From positions 62,001-126,000 of the forward strand of contig JAEXAB010000002.1 in the NCBI GenBank assembly GCA_023394875.1: a stretch of DNA of 64,000 nucleotides, read 5' to 3'. The notes beneath the pieces were generated by a model. That model did no database searches, was not told the DNA's origin, and saw only the letters and a program-made list of their open reading frames with translations. Each line of letters starts with the position of its first letter. The stretch's first letter is position 1. Of the stretch, positions 39,505 through 51,100 are shown one piece after another. The position numbers and the translations under genes are program-made. Source of the DNA: Bacillota bacterium (GTDB lineage Bacteria > Bacillota > Clostridia > Christensenellales > DTU072).

Positions 39505-42168
39505 TTATTCTTGTGGAAGCTCCACTTGCGTACCCGAAAAAGCGTTGTCGCCGAAAATAATCACTACTGTATCGTCACCGAATATTATACCATCTGATGT
39601 TAAATTCGTACAGTCGGCAAAGCAATAACCCTGGTATTCGGTTATTTGTTCGGTATTTATAACTGCTTCTAATGAATAGCACATATAAAAAGCGGCGAAA
39701 GGTACAACCGTCATGCTTTCGTGTAAAATAACCGTCTTCAGATAGGCGCAATGGGCAAATGCTCCGCTTGCTATACTTGTTATCGTATCGTCAAAAGTAA
39801 ACGTTTCTTCGGCGGATTGCGGCATATATCTTATCAGAACTTTTTGTTCGTTTTCATAACTATATAAGATACCGTCTTCTATAAAGTATATTTCGTTTTC
39901 ATCACTCACCGTTACTTCTTCTAAGTCCTCAATCATAGCAAGGCTCATACCGACGTTATTAACAGATGCGCCCATATTTATTTTCTTAATCTTTTTACCC
40001 GAACTGAAAGCAAACGAATCTATACTTGTAACGTTTTCGGGTATGGAATATCCGTATTCTTCACTTATATTGCCTGCGGCAATCAGAATGCTGCCGTCCT
40101 TGGAAAGCAACGAACCATTAACGGAAGAAAAATCTGCACTATTGATATCGACGTTAAAGAAAATTTTATAACTATCCACAAATACATTTTCACCAAGACC
40201 GGTAACTGTCAAATAATCTCCTATGGTAACGTCAATTAGGTTCCAGCAGTTTTCAAGGGCGCTGTTACCTATTGTTTCTACTTTTGGTAAATCTATGCTA
40301 ATTAGTCCGCTTGACATAAACGCTTGGGCTTCCAAAGTAATTACGTTTGGCAATATTATTTCTGTTAGATTTGTGCAATTGGAAAACGCTTCGCTCCCTA
40401 GGCTGGTACAGCTTGGAAGATTTATACTTTCTAGGGCTATACAACGGGAAAACGCCCAGGCATTGATAGTTTGGCAATTAGTTAATGTTACTGTCGTTAA
40501 GTTAGAACAGCCGTAAAACGCGCTTTGATAAATTTCTATTACCTTTCCCATATTTACGGTCTTTAGCTCTTTGCAGTCTAAAAAAGCTTCCTCTCCTATA
40601 ATTGCCTGTCCCGAAATAGTGATAGAAACCAAAGCTGATTCGGCAAAGGCTCTGCTGCCAACTGTTAATAAATTTTCGCCGAAAGAAAGATTGCGAAGAC
40701 CCGTTTGGGCAAAAGCTTTCTCCCCGATATTACGTAATTCAAACCCCCTTTGAGTAATCTCAATAAGATATCGCGTATCAAAGAAGGCTTCGTTATAAAT
40801 TGTTTTCAGATATTTTGGCAATACCACGCTGGTTATATTCTTTTGCTTAAAAGCGCCTCCGCCTATTGCCACAACGTTTTTACCCGAAACGGTATCAGGA
40901 ATAGTTACTACCTCCTCCGAACCGGAGTAGCTTAACAAAATCAAGCCGTTCTCAGCGGTTGATTCTTCAAATACAAAGTTTTGCTCGGTAAGTTCGGTAT
41001 TCCACTTTGCGTATAGCGTTATATCTTCGATATTCCCTGCATCGAAATCGTAAGGAATAGTAAAGTTTGCATCCAAATACCAACCGCCGAATTTTTCATT
41101 ACCCTTAGTAGGTATGCTTAAAGTCGGCTCCTGACCAATGTTGACAGCAAAGGAGGATATGCCGTTGCCGCCGTTGTTTATATAGGTTATTATATAATAA
41201 TCTCTTTGCGGAGTTTGCGGTCCTTCTTCTCTCCACTTGGCGTAAAGGGTTATGCTTTCAATAATGCCGTTATTAAAATTAAATTCTCTGCTAAAAGCTT
41301 GGTCAATATACCAACCTTCAAAGAAATAACCCTCTTTCTCTACATACGGCGCATTAATTATATCGTCATATCTTACCGAAAGGGTATTAATTTTACTTGT
41401 AGAGTTGGTTTCAAAGTTTACGGTAAAAACCTCATCTACGTAAATCCAGTTTGCGTACAACGTAAAGTCGGTTGTCACTACTATATTGGTGTCAAACTTA
41501 TGTGAAAGCCTCTCGTCAACGTAAAAATCATCAAGTCTGTAGCTTACCCTTCTTACTTTAGGTATTATTAATTTCTGCCCGTAGCCGATGGTTATTTCCA
41601 TAGGAGGATTTTCGGGTATTATGTTTAATTTTATTACAAAGTTTTGACTAACAGGGGTGTCGGATAGCCATTTTGCAAATAACTTTGTATCCTTATAAAA
41701 AACAGTGCTGTTGTCTGCTTTGCTGTTCAGGTCTTTACTTAAACACCAATACAAAAAGGAATAGCCGTCTCTTTGCGGCGTTGGTAAATTTGCCGTACTG
41801 CCCTGTTTTGTCACTATTGATACCAGTTCTTCTCCGCCGAAGGTTTCGAAGTTGATTGTGACGTTTTCGATTTCTTTCCAACGTGCGTAAACTACGTAAT
41901 TTTTATCGATTTTCTTTTCAAAAAAATAAGTTTCGGTAAAAGGATTGTTCCAAAAGTTTTCATCCAAGAACCAGCCCAAAAACGTATATCCGTCTTTACT
42001 TAGAGTAGGTAAAGTGACTTCTCCCGTTCCTTTTAACTTTATAACAGCCACTTCCTCGCCGAAAGAAACAAAGGATATGCTATATCCTTTATCCTTGCAA
42101 GCGGTTGTGGTAGTAAAAATAACTGTCAGGATTAATAAAAGTATTATTAATCTCATTGCCTTTCTCAT
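39505..42168 (-). CDS. surface lipoprotein with Listeria-Bacteroides repeats and BspA-type LRRs
   Basis: An 887-residue lipoprotein: signal peptide MRKAMRLIILLLILTVIF with lipobox TTAC (Cys ~24). Residues ~30-395 hold five to six Flg_new/InlB B-type repeats, each ending in a GW...F...LYAKW pattern (GYTFLGWFLDENFWNNPF, YFFEGWYIDQAFSREF). Residues ~400-880 are about 18 LRR_5 (BspA-like) repeats such as VTLTNCQTINAWAFSRCIAL. Both domain types are used in adhesion and protein-protein contact at Gram-positive surfaces. It is 15 nt downstream of a small TYAIW-signal protein gene and shares the operon of the giant protein. Confidence 0.9.
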   Translation of the reverse strand: MRKAMRLIILLLILTVIFTTTTACKDKGYSISFVSFGEEVAVIKLKGTGEVTLPTLSKDGYTFLGWFLDENFWNNPFTETYFFEKKIDKNYVVYARWKEIENVTINFETFGGEELVSIVTKQGSTANLPTPQRDGYSFLYWCLSKDLNSKADNSTVFYKDTKLFAKWLSDTPVSQNFVIKLNIIPENPPMEITIGYGQKLIIPKVRRVSYRLDDFYVDERLSHKFDTNIVVTTDFTLYANWIYVDEVFTVNFETNSTSKINTLSVRYDDIINAPYVEKEGYFFEGWYIDQAFSREFNFNNGIIESITLYAKWREEGPQTPQRDYYIITYINNGGNGISSFAVNIGQEPTLSIPTKGNEKFGGWYLDANFTIPYDFDAGNIEDITLYAKWNTELTEQNFVFEESTAENGLILLSYSGSEEVVTIPDTVSGKNVVAIGGGAFKQKNITSVVLPKYLKTIYNEAFFDTRYLIEITQRGFELRNIGEKAFAQTGLRNLSFGENLLTVGSRAFAESALVSITISGQAIIGEEAFLDCKELKTVNMGKVIEIYQSAFYGCSNLTTVTLTNCQTINAWAFSRCIALESINLPSCTSLGSEAFSNCTNLTEIILPNVITLEAQAFMSSGLISIDLPKVETIGNSALENCWNLIDVTIGDYLTVTGLGENVFVDSYKIFFNVDINSADFSSVNGSLLSKDGSILIAAGNISEEYGYSIPENVTSIDSFAFSSGKKIKKINMGASVNNVGMSLAMIEDLEEVTVSDENEIYFIEDGILYSYENEQKVLIRYMPQSAEETFTFDDTITSIASGAFAHCAYLKTVILHESMTVVPFAAFYMCYSLEAVINTEQITEYQGYCFADCTNLTSDGIIFGDDTVVIIFGDNAFSGTQVELPQE

Positions 42169-42183
42169 TAGAATTCCTTTATA

Positions 42184-42816
42184 TCAGCCAAGGTATTTAT
42201 CGCCGATTATATTTCTGCCTTGAGGTCTTTGTGGTGTGTTAAGTTTACCGCAAGCGGCAAAAGAATAGTCCCCTAAAAGTATGTCTCCGGTGCCGTAAAT
42301 TATCAAAGTAGTTAGGTTATCCGAAGACGCAAAAGCTCCAACCGCTACGTAGTTTACGTTTTGAGGTATGATTACTCTTACAAGCACGCTGTTGTCGCGT
42401 AAGTAGTAGTTTCTGAATTCGGGATCTACAATTACCGCCTTAACCGAATACTCACTGCTTACCCCGTTAATAACGTAGGTATATGTATCGGGGATTTGCA
42501 GATTTTCTACAGTAATACCACTTTCTATGCCCACTAATCCAAGCCCTGCGACGTTGGTTATATCGGTAGGTTCAGTCAACGTGTATTCTTTGGTGGTAAA
42601 ATTATATGTTCCGCTTACTCTCCTGTTGTTTGCGTCAATCGGCACAAATAACTGGTATTTCAAAGAAGCGTTTTCGTTAATAACGCCCATTTCGAATACA
42701 ACTGACGCCGCAGGCATCGTCGTCCAAATAGCATAGGTCGAATACACCGACAAACCAACCGTTACGGCAATAATAAGTAATATTAAAGTTGCTTTCAAAG
42801 TAAGAGTTTTTTTCAT
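42184..42816 (-). CDS. small secreted protein with TYA-type signal sequence and LRR-like tail
   Basis: A 210-residue protein. The N-terminus MKKTLTLKATLILLIIAVTV is followed by VYSTYAIWTT, a hydrophobic segment ending in a TYA-aromatic motif of the kind found in SipW-dependent (TasA/camelysin) signal sequences. The mature part is mostly beta-strand; the end (VNYVAVGAFASSDNLTTLII, YSFAACGK) looks like one or two BspA LRR units. It lies 3 nt downstream of its upstream neighbour, so expression is coupled. Role unknown, probably part of the same extracellular structure as the neighbours. Confidence 0.72.
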   Translation of the reverse strand: MKKTLTLKATLILLIIAVTVGLSVYSTYAIWTTMPAASVVFEMGVINENASLKYQLFVPIDANNRRVSGTYNFTTKEYTLTEPTDITNVAGLGLVGIESGITVENLQIPDTYTYVINGVSSEYSVKAVIVDPEFRNYYLRDNSVLVRVIIPQNVNYVAVGAFASSDNLTTLIIYGTGDILLGDYSFAACGKLNTPQRPQGRNIIGDKYLG

Positions 42817-42819
42817 AAT

Positions 42820-43551
42820 CTATTCTTCTTCCATACCCTCAACTACCAATGACATTTCGCACCAGATAGACGATTGCGTCATTATTCTTGGATCAACTAA
42901 TTCATCTACATTGGCAAAACTAATCGTAACGTTAAAGAATACCTTCTGGCTGCTTGTAATAGTCAGAACGCCCGACATATTATCGGCAGACTGACTTATA
43001 AGAGGATTAACCGGTACAATCTCCGTTGCCAAAGTTTCCGGATCTACCAATACCGTGTCGTAATATATAAAATCAACGCCGGTGTAAACAAAATCCGATT
43101 TGCTGAAGGCTTCGGATGCTAAGCCGCTCCCCGCTCTCATTGATATTTTATAATGTAAGTTTGAAACGATACCATAGCCTTGCAACAACGTAAAGTTACC
43201 CGAATAGGTCTTTTGGTTGGCGGCTTTTGCTACGTAGGACGGGTTGGCGTCTTGAGGGTTGTATTCAACAAGGGGGTTCATATACAAACCGTTTGCCACG
43301 GCGTATGGCATAGCTACCGCGGGAGAAAGAAATCTATCGTCTCCCTGCTGCATATTGTCAACCGGCACTTCCAAGTATAGATAAAGAATACCGCTAGCAT
43401 CTACGTCTAATACGAATACCGCGTTAAATTGTACTTGATACCAAGCATAAGTTGCGGTTATTGAAAAACAGAGAGTAACCATGATAAGAATAAGACTTAT
43501 CAGGGTTTTTGTTCTCTTTTTATTTGCTATGACAGTTTTATCTTTATCCAT
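42820..43551 (-). CDS. small secreted protein with TYAWY signal sequence
   Basis: A 243-residue protein with basic N-terminus (DKDKTVIANKKRTKTLISLI), hydrophobic segment, then SITATYAWYQVQFNAVFVLDV, comparable to SipW-type secretion signals. The mature portion is beta-rich with SGILYLYLEVPV and KVFFNVTISFANVDEL and no known domain; a TasA/camelysin-like fibre subunit is possible. There is no clear Shine-Dalgarno before the ATG at 43551, though a TATAAT at 43560-43565 raises the possibility of a leaderless internal transcript. Second of three consecutive proteins of this kind. Confidence 0.7.
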   Translation of the reverse strand: MDKDKTVIANKKRTKTLISLILIMVTLCFSITATYAWYQVQFNAVFVLDVDASGILYLYLEVPVDNMQQGDDRFLSPAVAMPYAVANGLYMNPLVEYNPQDANPSYVAKAANQKTYSGNFTLLQGYGIVSNLHYKISMRAGSGLASEAFSKSDFVYTGVDFIYYDTVLVDPETLATEIVPVNPLISQSADNMSGVLTITSSQKVFFNVTISFANVDELVDPRIMTQSSIWCEMSLVVEGMEEE

Positions 43552-43607
43552 AATGCGTTATTATACCATAATTAATTATCGTTTGTATAGATTAAAATAG
43601 TATTAAA

Positions 43608-45104
43608 CTATAGCGTTCTAAAGTAAGCATACAAGGTAACGTTCCTGTTCGCTAATTGACTGCCGTTATACTCGTCTGTATTTATGTATGTATTTCCGAT
43701 CTTCGATTCTTCCTCCGACCAATGTACAAACCTTCTTGAATCGGCACTCTCTATCCTGTAATAGTCGTTATCCTCCACGAAATAGGATGCAAATGTTTCA
43801 CCTTCGAATACCGTCAGAGTATAAACGTCGGTAGATACGGTCGTTTCCACGCCGTTAACTATATGAATGAGTTTCCCGTCATAGGTAGAAATCGCAGTTA
43901 CTTTTTGGTCAACGTGCAAGGTATAGGTATATACTCTACGCCAAATACCGTAAAGGGTCTTATCGGCTGTTATATTTGTATTGAAATTAAAAGCGTTTTG
44001 ACTGTAGTTTTGATAGGTTGCACTACTGTTTTCGCTCCAGCCTAGGAAGACGTAGCCACTAAGGTTAGGGTCTGCAGGTTTAGTTACCTTGGTACCTTGT
44101 TGTACATAAACTATACTTGTTGGCGGAGTATAACCAGCCACATTATAGTTAAACGTCACTTTGGGCATTGCAGTCCAGCCCGCATAAACCATAATGTCGG
44201 TGTCAATAGCATGTGTCTTTAGTGAAGTGTTAGTAAAAGGTATTGTACAGTCTTCGTCATAATACCAACCGTTAAAGGTATACAAGCTCCTTTCCGGGGT
44301 GGGAAGGGTAAGTAAACCGTTGCCCGTTGTATCAAGGTATTGTGTGGCGCAAGTACCGCCGTTCGGATTTAGGTTAACTTTATAAAGTTCTTTAAGTCCG
44401 AAACTTAAACTTATTCTTATATTGCTGAACATATATTTCTGATTGCTCAAAGGGAATATATAATATGGGCTTATGTCGGCTTGAGTAGTCTGCAAAAGAT
44501 TGTAGCCCTCTTCGGATTGGAAAACTATTTGCAATTCAAAGAAATACTCATGGTTTTGCTGCATAAGTAAGGGCGCGCCTGTTGTGGAATTTACCAAAAA
44601 TCCGTTTTCTTGTTTATATTCTATATTTACCGGAATATCGGTTATTCCGTTATTGTATGAGAACATATTCATTCGGAAGGTAAAGTGAGAGAGCATACTT
44701 TTTCCGTTTTCATCACTGCCAAGATAAATTTCCTCTATGGGTTGTCCGTGTATGTCTTTACCGGGAAGAATAATCTTTAGTCCTTCCAAGCCCGCCGTAA
44801 TATATCGGGGAACTTCATCCAAACCTGCCGGTCTGACGCTAACGGGAGAATAAGTAAGTATATACGGATAATCTTCTCCGTTATATTGTATGCCTGTCTG
44901 ACCGTAATATTTTTCGGTATTCAATTCACCATCAGGGAAGCCGGCAAACAAAGAGGGTGTGGTACTGGAGCCTACTGTAGCCAGATTGGTATTGGCATTG
45001 TTTTGGTTGACGTACCAAGTATAAGTAGCCACTACCGCGGCAAGGAAAGACAGTATGGCTATAGAAAGCATCATAATCAATTTGAATTTTTTTATGTTAG
45101 CCAT
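43608..45104 (-). CDS. secreted protein with TYTWY signal sequence and Listeria-Bacteroides repeats
   Basis: A 498-residue protein. MANIKKFKLIMMLSIAILSF then AAVVATYTWYVNQNNANT forms the same type of secretion signal as the two genes downstream. Residues ~30-240 are an unknown beta-rich domain; ~245-400 contain two Flg_new/InlB-B-type repeats (YTFNGWYYDEDCTIPF and YVFLGWSENSSATYQN), and the C-terminal part has a third, degenerate one (FVHWSEEE...LYAYFRTL). The ATG at 45104 follows AAGGAG and overlaps the giant gene's stop by 8 nt, which ties it to the giant protein's operon. Probably extracellular, without sorting signal. Confidence 0.78.
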   Translation of the reverse strand: MANIKKFKLIMMLSIAILSFLAAVVATYTWYVNQNNANTNLATVGSSTTPSLFAGFPDGELNTEKYYGQTGIQYNGEDYPYILTYSPVSVRPAGLDEVPRYITAGLEGLKIILPGKDIHGQPIEEIYLGSDENGKSMLSHFTFRMNMFSYNNGITDIPVNIEYKQENGFLVNSTTGAPLLMQQNHEYFFELQIVFQSEEGYNLLQTTQADISPYYIFPLSNQKYMFSNIRISLSFGLKELYKVNLNPNGGTCATQYLDTTGNGLLTLPTPERSLYTFNGWYYDEDCTIPFTNTSLKTHAIDTDIMVYAGWTAMPKVTFNYNVAGYTPPTSIVYVQQGTKVTKPADPNLSGYVFLGWSENSSATYQNYSQNAFNFNTNITADKTLYGIWRRVYTYTLHVDQKVTAISTYDGKLIHIVNGVETTVSTDVYTLTVFEGETFASYFVEDNDYYRIESADSRRFVHWSEEESKIGNTYINTDEYNGSQLANRNVTLYAYFRTL

Positions 45105-48100
45105 TTGACACTCCTTCTACGTCTATTGTTTCGTTGTCGCTGCCTTCGGAGCAATATGAGTAAACTATTATTCCGTTTCTTCCGTTACTGATTATACGTT
45201 TGCCGGCGCGGTTGAACTTGTATAGTAGGTATCTGTTGGTATTGAGCGTGCCTAAGGTAGGATATACGATATCTGAGCCTAGCTCATACGATAACCACGG
45301 ATAGATAGTTACAAGCAACAATTGACGATGGTTATTAATAATTATCTGATTGCCGTCGCTTCCGATTATATTCAATGAAGCTTTATTTTGTATTAAAGAA
45401 TAACTGCCTGTAGCAAGATAATGATCTTTCATAATGTTGGAATGAACAATATCCACAAGGTCTTTAACGTCGGTATTAGCCGATTGCAGCATATCGGTGT
45501 AAGTTAGTCCGGTTATACTTGTATCGTAGTTTCCGATTGCGCTAGTTACGTGCGTTCTGGTCATTCCCGCTACGTTAAATACAATTCCCGATTTCGTAAG
45601 GAAGTTACACAAACTTGAATTAAGTAGTCTAGCTACCCCGTTGTCTCCTGCGCTTAAGTTACCCACTATTCCGCCGCCAAAGGACGCGCCGTTTGTGTAT
45701 ACGCTAATAACGGCAAAGGCTGCTACTCTGTCAATCATAGGAGTTTCTAAGCCGGCTTCATCGGTTAAGATATATTGTCCTACAATACCGCCGACGTATG
45801 CTATCTGATTATTATTAAGGTTGGTGGTAAGGTTGATATATCCTGCGAATTTTACGTTATTAAGTTCCACGTCTTTAGCGTAGCCAAGTATACCGCCTGC
45901 CGCCAGTACATTTTCCTCACCTGAAGAAGACACCAAGGAAATAACACCGTCAACGCTGCAGTTTGTAATATATCCTCTTTCCGAATAGCCTGCAATTCCT
46001 CCTGCATAGTAACCGCCGCCTATTTGAATAACGGCGTTAACCATATTTACGTTCTCCACGTAACCGCCTATTCTCTCTCCCGTTTCTTCATCGAAGACGC
46101 CCATTACTCTGGCAAACAAGCCTGCGTAAAGTCCGCTGCTGATTAACGTGTAATCGTATATTATATATCCGCCACCGTAATAATAACCTTCCATCGTGCC
46201 TACGTTTGTGACCACTACAAAACCGTTTTCGTCAACCATAACGATATCGTTTAATTGATAGAATCTGGGTATCTGTCCTGTGGGATTTTCAAAGGCATTG
46301 CGGGTTGAATAAAGTCCTTCCATATCCGAACCCATTCTTTGAATATCACTAGCCGAAGTAATCTTAAATACGTAATCGCCTTCCTCGTAACCGGACAATT
46401 CTCTATAAATAGACAGATATACGACCTGCAATACCGGTACGTTAATAATGTAGTTGTTGTTATTTCTGCCGTATAACTCTCCGCCATCAGTCAGATACAC
46501 GCATAAGTCGGCAGTAGGATCGTTCATAATACCGGTATATTTGGTATAAACGTTGAGGTTTTCTTGATACCAGTTGTTAATAACCTTAATTGCGCTGTTT
46601 GCTCCGCTTATTATGTTGCCTAAATTATCCAGGAAGCCGTCGGCTTTTAGTAAAGCGATAAACATTTCGGGAGTTATGTCCATTTCTTCCAAATCAAGTC
46701 CCATGTTAACAAGGTCGCTGAAGCTCTTGGCGTTAACTGCCATCGGTTCATCCTGCCAACTTTGCAGAATGTTTTGGTAGTCGACTTTTAATTCTCTGGG
46801 GGTGATTTCGTAATCGGAGAACTGCAATATGCCGTCGCTGTCATAATATTGCGCAGCAAATATTTCTTTGTTGTCTACTGTGGTCATTGTGGTACCGTAA
46901 ACCGTAACGACGTAGTTTTCGTTACCGTCGGCGTCAACTATTGCGGCGCGGTAAGTGTTGTCTATATATTTTTTCAATATAATATAATGCGCTCCGCCTA
47001 GACTTGCATCGGTGATATCCATAATAAGATCGTTCTTATAATCATAGCCTGCCAAGGATATATTCATATAGAAGAAGTTACCTTCGATAAGCGCCGCGTG
47101 AGGTATAGCTATTTGTTCCTCAAACTCGTTAACTTCGTTTCCGTATTCGTCCATAGTAACGATAAGGTCGGTTAAGAATTTATCCCATTGGTTCTTATTA
47201 ACAATTTGATTGGTGCCATTGAAAATAAGATCCAAGGACTGGCCGTCGTAGATTTTGCCTTCATCGCCTGCGCCGAACTTGGCTGTTACGGGCAAAGGCA
47301 AAATTCTGGCATTAAGTGTGGTAGCGCCGGTAACGCCGGTAGAGTCTGCGGTTAGTTGATAATTGTCGCTACTGAAATCGCCCCATCTTATATCGGCATT
47401 AGTAGCGGTAACGTTGGATACCCTAACTTTTTCGTCGTTGAAAATTTCTATAGAACTAGGATTAAGTCTTATAGGATTGCCTTCAATAACAAATTCATTC
47501 TTATAGGTTACCGCAGTATCAAAGATAAAGTAACGCAAATTGCTCTCAAGTAACGTTAAACCGTTACGTATTTCTACAGGTATCCACGCCTTGACGGTAG
47601 GACTTAGCATATCCATATATAGCCTTGCAGTAACAATCTCCGTCCTTTGCATCAAAGTAATGGTGCTACCGATTAGATATGAGTACATACCTTCTACCAA
47701 ATCGGCAGCCGCAACTTCGGCTTCTACAAGTGCAGTCAGATTGCTAACCTGGCTCTTTGCCGCTTCGGCAAGGGCAATATAAGCCGTTCTTGCCGAACTT
47801 ATTCTCATCAAGGTTACGTAGCTAAGTTCGTTTACAGTACCGATACTGTTTATCATACTGATAACGTTTGCGTAATTGTTTTTCGCGTCTGTTCCGTTCT
47901 TGACATTTTCTAGGGCTACTACTGCCTGCTGATAGGATGCATAATTTTTGACGTAACTTTGGGCTGCGCTATTCATTGAGGCATATTTAACGGCAATGAA
48001 GTCAATTAAGCCTGCATCGCGTAACGATACGGGAGAACCTATGTTGGAAATATAGTAAGACAATAGTAAGCCTTGCGACATATCGACAAAGTCTTTATTA

Positions 48101-51100
48101 AGGTACATTCCTACGGCGTCTCTGGGAAGGGCGCTTATAGTAAATGCCGCGGTATCAATAGCTAAGTGGTTGTCAACGATATACGCTTCCACGTCAAAAC
48201 CGAACAACGCAGAGAACTGGGCTGTTTTGCTGTTAACGGAGGCGGAAACGGATGTTTGCGTATTCGGAGTCAGCCAATTGTAAATTAACCACAGCTGCCC
48301 GATACTGGTGGTCTTTGTCCCGTAAAGTATACCGTCGTACTTGGTCATGGTCGTAGGCAATTCGTTAATAAAAATGTTGACATACAATGCCGCAAGACCG
48401 TCTTCTATATTGACAAGAGGGGAATCGCTTATTATTTGCTTAGAAGCATAGGATAGTTTGTTATAAACTCTTCTTGCAGTCTGAACGTTAATCAGGTTGT
48501 CGTACTGGTTATTATCTCCCTGAACTTTGTCAAAACCGCTTGTCAAATTATTTACTGCATCCCAAGCGTCTTGGTCGGAAGCAGAAACGCTGTTATTAAC
48601 CGCTGCCATATAATTTTGTATTTTTATCAAATACGATGAGCCGTACCAAGCACTGAGATAGCTTTCTCCGTTGTTGCTAAGGCGAACGTACGCTTCATAT
48701 ACGTAACCTATTAAGCCGCTGTTAAATAGGTAGGTATTTTTCTTTTGATTTTCGGTCATACCCGGGTCATAGTTGGTATAGGTACCCAAAGTGTCAATCA
48801 TGGTCTTAACAACGTATGCGTCCAGTCTGTCGATATAATACATAGAAGAGGTGTCAAGGCTAAGCATATACGCTTGCGCTTCCAAAGCTAAACGGGCGGC
48901 TATGGCTGTCTCTGCGTTAGCTAATACAGCTTTAGCCAGATACATAGAACCGCTACCTTTGCAAAGAGCGTCCAAAGCATTGTTATTTTCTCCGATTTTA
49001 CTGTATCTTACCAAGATTAACGACGGATTGTACTGCGTACTTAATATTAACATGTAATATTCAAGCATGGCAGTGTCTATAAAGTTTTTGCCAAGTTCGA
49101 AATATTCCAAAGCAGGGACTATGTTCGCTTTTGATAAGGTATCATCAATAAATCTGAACATAGCTGATTCGGCATTTTCTAATTTGGTCAAAGTTTCATC
49201 GGAAACTAAGTTCTTTTGCGCGCTGTCGAACTGTTCATAGGTGTATCTTAAAGAAGCGATATAACCTATATTATTTAATTCTATGCCATTAATATTAGCG
49301 ACAGCCAAGGACAATTCGTGAGTTGTAGCCACGCCGACCCAATGATATACTTCCTCAATTGCAGCACTAAGTCTTCCTAAATTAGTTACTCTCTGCTTTT
49401 GTGTTACGTTCAAACTATTGTACATATTAGAAATAGCAATAACTTTGGCAAAATAAGTAAACGTATAATCGCTGCTTCCGCCTAATGTTTGCGGAGGATT
49501 GGGCAGATTAGCTATCAAACACTTGACCGCGTCGCCTACAAGATTAGAAATTTGAGTGGCGCTGTATTTGGTTATGTTCATTATTGAGTCGTCTACGTAG
49601 TTAACTGCGTTATATGCGGCTTTTGCGGCTGCGTAAGCGGTTTCTCCAAGGTTGCTTGCGATAGCGGCTTGAGCAGCTTCATATAGAGTATCGATAAGCT
49701 TTGCTAATACTACGAATTCCATAACTCCGTCGTTAGCAGCTTGCAACATAACTAGTTCATAAATGTCGTTTATTAATCTTGCTGCTTCTTCTGCGGCATT
49801 CTTCTTGCACTGTAAGCATTGATAAGTATCGGGCAAGTCTTCCCATCTGGTACCGGCTACGTTGGTTACAATAGAATAACCTTTGTCCGAACTATCCTCT
49901 ACCGAATAGCTATTAAAGTCGGTTTCCTGATAAACAAATCCGCAAATCGGGCACTTATGCTTAGCGTAGCTGTCGCTTTCTATTATACCTTTGATGATAT
50001 AAGAGAATTCGTTATAGCCGTTTAAGCCCACAACTCTGTAGGTTGCTATTTCGTCATAAAGTCTTATTATGATTCCGTTTCTTTCGATAACTTCGCCGCT
50101 CTGGATAAAGTTAAATGTGCTGTTTTCTTCATCAATAATAAAGTTGCTGTTACCGTTATACAGCTTTCTTAACTCAACCAAATCACCGTCCGATATCTCA
50201 ATTACCAAGGGACGTTTTTGGATTCTCCAGTTAAGGCTGGTACCTTCTACCGGCAGTTCGTAGTTATAGCTGTAATAGCAGTTATTATAGTTATACGCGT
50301 TGCCCTGCACATCGTAGTATGCGGTAATATCTATAGAGTTGGGGTTAATTCTGGTAACGGTAGCTCTGTAGTTGTCGCCTGCTTTGATAGCTTCCCATTG
50401 TCTGTTTCCGTATTCGTCGTACTCGTCGGTCTCCAAAGGTACCGATACCGTCGTCAAGACGTAAGTGTAGTTACCCGGGGTTCCTACGCGTCTGTAGTAA
50501 ACAACGCCCATACCTTTTGCAACAAGGGATTGGGATATACCGTCGTAAATCGGGGGATTTTCGGGGTCGTACTCGTTAACTTCGCCGTTAATAAACCACT
50601 TCAAGCTTACGCTGAATTTTTCCATCGTAACGGTGGGCGAACTGGACAGAATGTTATAGTTCCTTTCCAAAATGGGATAATTTTCGCTTTGAGTGTTAAG
50701 CTCGCAAGAGAAGATATATCCACCGGCAAGACGGAACTCGTTAACTCCACCGTTGTTAATGGTGTAACCTGCCAGATATTCGGCTGTGGGCGTAGTAAGA
50801 ACGCGTAGGAATTCTTTATTGCCCTCAATGTCGTTACCAAGTGTTTGGATATAGGCTTGAACGTTGTTAATCTGGTTAATACCGCTGAATATAAACCTTG
50901 TGTCGTCCAAAGCTACAAAGGTGCCTTCGCTGTTGCTTCTTGCCTGCCACAATACTTCGGTGGTGTACTTGGCTATTCTTAATACTCCGTATGAACTCCA
51001 GTTGTTGTAATTTATTTCGTTTTGTATTGCTGCGCTAACCATAAAGAAACCGGCATAGCTTGTTTCGCAGGAGTTAGCTAGGCTGATACCGTTTTCAAGT

